Assembly (NCBI GenBank): GCA_049522565.1
Contig: JBEKNT010000303.1
Location: 1 to 8,460, forward strand
DNA: 8,460 nt
Source: JASHVB01 sp049522565
GTDB lineage: Bacteria > Pseudomonadota > Alphaproteobacteria > Acetobacterales > Acetobacteraceae
Direction of reading: 5' to 3'
Of this stretch, positions 6,400 through 8,460 are shown in pieces; position 1 is the stretch's first letter; the number at the start of each line of letters is the position of its first letter. The position numbers and the translations under genes are program-made. Below the pieces are notes generated by a model. It did no database searches and was not told the origin of the DNA. It saw nothing but the letters and a program-made list of their open reading frames with translations.

Positions 6400-7440
6400 T
6401 CAGCGGATCGGCGGCGCGTATTGCAGGCCGCCCTTGGTCCAGATGTTGTTGATGCCACGCGGCACGCCCATCGGCGTGATGTCGCGGTCCCAGATCTCGC
6501 CGAGATTGCCGACCTGCTTGATGACGTTATACGCCCATTTGTTGTCGAGCCCGAGCGCCTTGCCCATGTCGCCCTCCAGCCCGAGCAAGCGGCGGATGTC
6601 GGGATCCTTGCTGTCGAGGAACGTATCGACGTTCTTGCTATCGATGCCCTTCTCCTCCGCCGTCACCATGGCGATGAAGGTCCAACGGACGATGTCGAAC
6701 CACTTGTCGTCGCCCTTGCGCACCATCTCGCCGAGCGGCTCCTTGCTGATGATGTCGGGCAGCAGCACCAGGTCGTCGGCGCCGGCGCCCTGGCTGAACC
6801 GGAAGGTGGCCAGCGCCGAGGCGTCGGTGGAGTAGGCGTCGCAGCGGCCGGTCAGGAACGCGCTCTGGATGCCCGGCAGGTCGGCGATCAGGATCGGCGT
6901 GAACTTCAGGCTGTGCAGGCGGAAATAGTCCTCGATCGCCAGTTCGGTGCTGGTGCCGGGCTGCACGCAGATCGACGCGCCGTCGAGTTCCTTGGCGGAT
7001 TTCACGCCGGTGGCCTTCTTCACCAGGAAGCCGGTGCCGTCGTAGTAGTTCACCCAGGCGAATTCCAGGCCGAGATTGCCCTCGCGCCCAAGCGTCCAGG
7101 TGGTGCTGCGCGACAGCATATCCACCTCGCCGGATTGCAGCGCGGTGAAGCGGTTCTGCGTGGTGGTGGCGACGAACTTGGTTTTGTTGACGTCACCCAG
7201 CACGGCGGTGGCGACGGCGCGGCAGGAATCCGCATCCAGGCCACGCATCACGCCCTGGCTGTCGGGCAACGAGAAGCCGGGCACGGTGCCGGCGATGCCG
7301 CACAGCATCTGGCCGCGCGCGAGCACCGCGTCGAGCGTCGCCGAGCCCGACCCTTCCGCATTGGCGGCTGTTGCCCAGCCGATCCCCGTCAGCAAGCCCG
7401 TCGCCAACACCATGGCGCACGACTTTTTGCCCCAACTCAT
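6400..7440 (-). CDS. aapJ: General L-amino-acid ABC transporter periplasmic binding protein
   Basis: This 346-residue secreted protein captures L-amino acids in the periplasm and delivers them to AapQ/AapM. A signal peptide is clear: GKKSCAM gives the positive start, VLATGLLTGIGWATA the hydrophobic core, and ANA (26-28) the probable cleavage site. The mature protein opens with TLDAVLARGQMLCGIAGTVP, then GFSLPDSQGVMRGLDADSCR, both characteristic of AapJ/BztA binding proteins. NRFTALQSGEVDMLSRSTTWT and the second-lobe GTSTELAIEDYF follow; the end GINNIWTKGGLQYAPPIR is also typical. Start 7440 has AGGGGGA about 9 bases upstream and the signal peptide follows at once; the longer open frame to 7557 lacks sense. 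It is the first gene of the operon. Length agrees with the family. Confidence 0.96.
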   Translation of the reverse strand: MSWGKKSCAMVLATGLLTGIGWATAANAEGSGSATLDAVLARGQMLCGIAGTVPGFSLPDSQGVMRGLDADSCRAVATAVLGDVNKTKFVATTTQNRFTALQSGEVDMLSRSTTWTLGREGNLGLEFAWVNYYDGTGFLVKKATGVKSAKELDGASICVQPGTSTELAIEDYFRLHSLKFTPILIADLPGIQSAFLTGRCDAYSTDASALATFRFSQGAGADDLVLLPDIISKEPLGEMVRKGDDKWFDIVRWTFIAMVTAEEKGIDSKNVDTFLDSKDPDIRRLLGLEGDMGKALGLDNKWAYNVIKQVGNLGEIWDRDITPMGVPRGINNIWTKGGLQYAPPIR

Positions 7441-7551
7441 CAGCCAGTCCCCCTGTTCCGCGCGGGCCATCCCGCTGGCCGGCCAACTGTGCGATGCGCG
7501 CGACGCCAGATCAACAGCTTTGCGCGCATGCAATGAGAAACCCCTGCGCTC

Positions 7552-7580
7552 TTGCAACGCTGTCGTACCAAGTCTATAGG
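7552..7580 (+). promoter_or_regulatory. Possible promoter of the LivJ-type binding protein
   Basis: TTGCAA (7552-7557) and TATAGG (7575-7580) are separated by 17 bases. The predicted start near 7587 would give a leader of about 38 bases before the ATG at 7625. The -35 hexamer is self-complementary, so it could also face aapJ, but no good -10 box is seen on that strand. Confidence 0.4.
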
Positions 7581-7611
7581 CGCGGCGCCGGGAACGCCCG
7601 TCGAAAACCGC

Positions 7612-7617
7612 AAAGGG
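7612..7617 (+). promoter_or_regulatory. Ribosome-binding site of the LivJ-type gene
   Basis: An AAGGGA element lies 7 bases before the ATG at 7625 and fixes the start of the partial gene at the right edge. Confidence 0.65.
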
Positions 7618-7624
7618 ACAACCG

Positions 7625-8460
7625 ATGCAACTCCGTCACATGCTGGCTGCCGCCGCGCTGCTCGCCCTTGCCGGGCCGGCCCTGGCGCAACCGGCGAAGC
7701 CCATCAAGGTTGCACTGATCGAGGACAAGACCGGGCCGCTCGAAGCCTACGCGAAGCAGGATGTCACCGGTTTCCGCCTCGGCGTGGAGTACGCGACGCA
7801 CGGTACCAACATGGTGGCGGGGCACAAGATCGAGATCATCGAGAAGGATAGCCAGACCAAGCCGGATGTCGGCCGCAACCTGCTGGCCGAGGCCTATGGC
7901 GACGACGACGTCGATCTGGCGGTCGGCGGCACCTCCAGTGCGGTGGCGCTCGCGATGCTGCCGGTGGCGCAGGACAACAAGAAGGTGCTGATCGTCGATG
8001 CGGCGGTTGCCGACAGCATCACCGGCGACAAGTGGAACCGCTTTATTTTCCGCGTCGATCGCAACTCGTCGCAGGACGCGATCTCCAATGCGCTGTCGAT
8101 CGGCAAGCCGGGTGTGGTGATTGCCACGCTGGCGCAGGACTATGCGTTCGGCCGCGACGGCGTGGCGGCGTTCAAGGCAGCATTGCAGAGCACCGGAGCG
8201 AAGCTGGTGCACGAAGAATACGCCCCGCCGACCACCACCGATTTCACCGCCCCGGCACAGCGGATCTTCGATGCGCTGGCGAAGGAACAGGGCGACAAGG
8301 TGCTGTTCGTGCTGTGGGCGGGCGCCGATCCGATGACCAAGCTGGCGGCGCTGGACCCGGGGCGGCTGGGAATCAGGCTGGCGACCGGCGGCAACATCCT
8401 GCCGGTGCTGAAGTCGTACAAAGGCGTGCCCAGCCTCGATGGCATGCAGGGCGCGGCGTA
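7625..8460 (+). CDS. LivJ/Peripla_BP_6-type ABC transporter substrate-binding protein (partial, 3' end cut by the window)
   Basis: The frame is open from the ATG at 7625 to the window edge, giving 278 residues without a stop. A signal peptide is evident: MQLRHMLAAAALLALAGPALA, with cleavage expected after the second ALA (residue 21). The mature part begins PIKVALIEDKTGPLEAYAKQ. It continues with GFRLGVEYATHG, IEIIEKDSQTKPDVGRNLLAEAY, LAVGGTSSAVALAMLPVAQ and FIFRVDRNSSQD, then VVIATLAQDYAFGRDGVAAFKAAL. This is the order of the type I periplasmic binding fold seen in hydrophobic/branched-chain amino-acid transporters. Typical members have about 390-410 residues, so roughly a third lies beyond the window. 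It is divergent from aapJ with a 184-base spacer. The ligand cannot be set from sequence: branched-chain amino acids, amides and aromatic acids are all used in this family. Liv-type permease and ATPase genes may follow to the right. Confidence 0.93.
   Translation, partial: MQLRHMLAAAALLALAGPALAQPAKPIKVALIEDKTGPLEAYAKQDVTGFRLGVEYATHGTNMVAGHKIEIIEKDSQTKPDVGRNLLAEAYGDDDVDLAVGGTSSAVALAMLPVAQDNKKVLIVDAAVADSITGDKWNRFIFRVDRNSSQDAISNALSIGKPGVVIATLAQDYAFGRDGVAAFKAALQSTGAKLVHEEYAPPTTTDFTAPAQRIFDALAKEQGDKVLFVLWAGADPMTKLAALDPGRLGIRLATGGNILPVLKSYKGVPSLDGMQGAA

Noticed and set aside
7552..7575. Sigma-54 promoter for aapJ on the minus strand (TTGGTACG...TTGCAA)
   Set aside because: The GG and GC dinucleotides are separated by 12 bases instead of the required 10.

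Overview
The window is GC-rich DNA that reads as an alphaproteobacterium. I would guess Rhodospirillales/Acetobacteraceae or a rhizobial relative, from the complete aapJQMP-type amino-acid transporter, the style of the OmpR-type regulator and the formate dehydrogenase fragment. This placement is an inference; there is no rRNA or other marker gene in the window.

Layout, left to right. (1) Bases 1-155 hold the N-terminal end of a formate dehydrogenase large subunit on the + strand. It breaks off in the middle of its [4Fe-4S] cysteine motif, where it meets the stop codon of the next gene. (2) Bases 121-840 (-) encode a complete OmpR/PhoB-type response regulator with no sensor kinase in view. (3) The divergent spacer 841-1141 contains an inverted repeat and a tandem 17-bp direct repeat. 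(4) Bases 1142-1870 (+) encode a solute-binding-fold protein with no signal peptide. (5) Bases 1871-2244 contain no gene I can support, apart from a weak protein-like minus-strand frame and a good promoter at the right edge. (6) Bases 2245-2908 (+) are a BrnT/BrnA type II toxin-antitoxin module with overlapping genes. (7) Bases 2963-7440 (-) are the four-gene general L-amino-acid ABC transporter operon, transcribed right to left: binding protein (aapJ), two permeases (aapQ, aapM) and ATPase (aapP). A 148-bp palindromic REP-like element lies between aapJ and aapQ. (8) A 184-bp divergent spacer separates aapJ from a second binding protein, of the LivJ/Peripla_BP_6 type, on the + strand from 7625. 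That gene runs off the right edge.

How the genes work together. AapJ captures L-amino acids in the periplasm and AapQ/AapM form the membrane channel. AapP powers import by ATP hydrolysis. The large structured spacer after aapJ, set against gaps of 4 and 12 bp between the other genes, suggests that binding protein and membrane parts are made in different amounts. The right-edge gene probably starts a separate branched-chain-amino-acid-type (HAAT) uptake system. The BrnTA module and the gene-poor sequence to its left look like accessory DNA inserted between conserved transport genes.

I did not find a clearly new multi-gene system. The most unusual items are the formate dehydrogenase/regulator junction, the covarying palindromic element in the aapJ-aapQ spacer, the tandem repeats upstream of the response regulator, the apparently near-leaderless brnT, and the solute-binding protein without an export signal.
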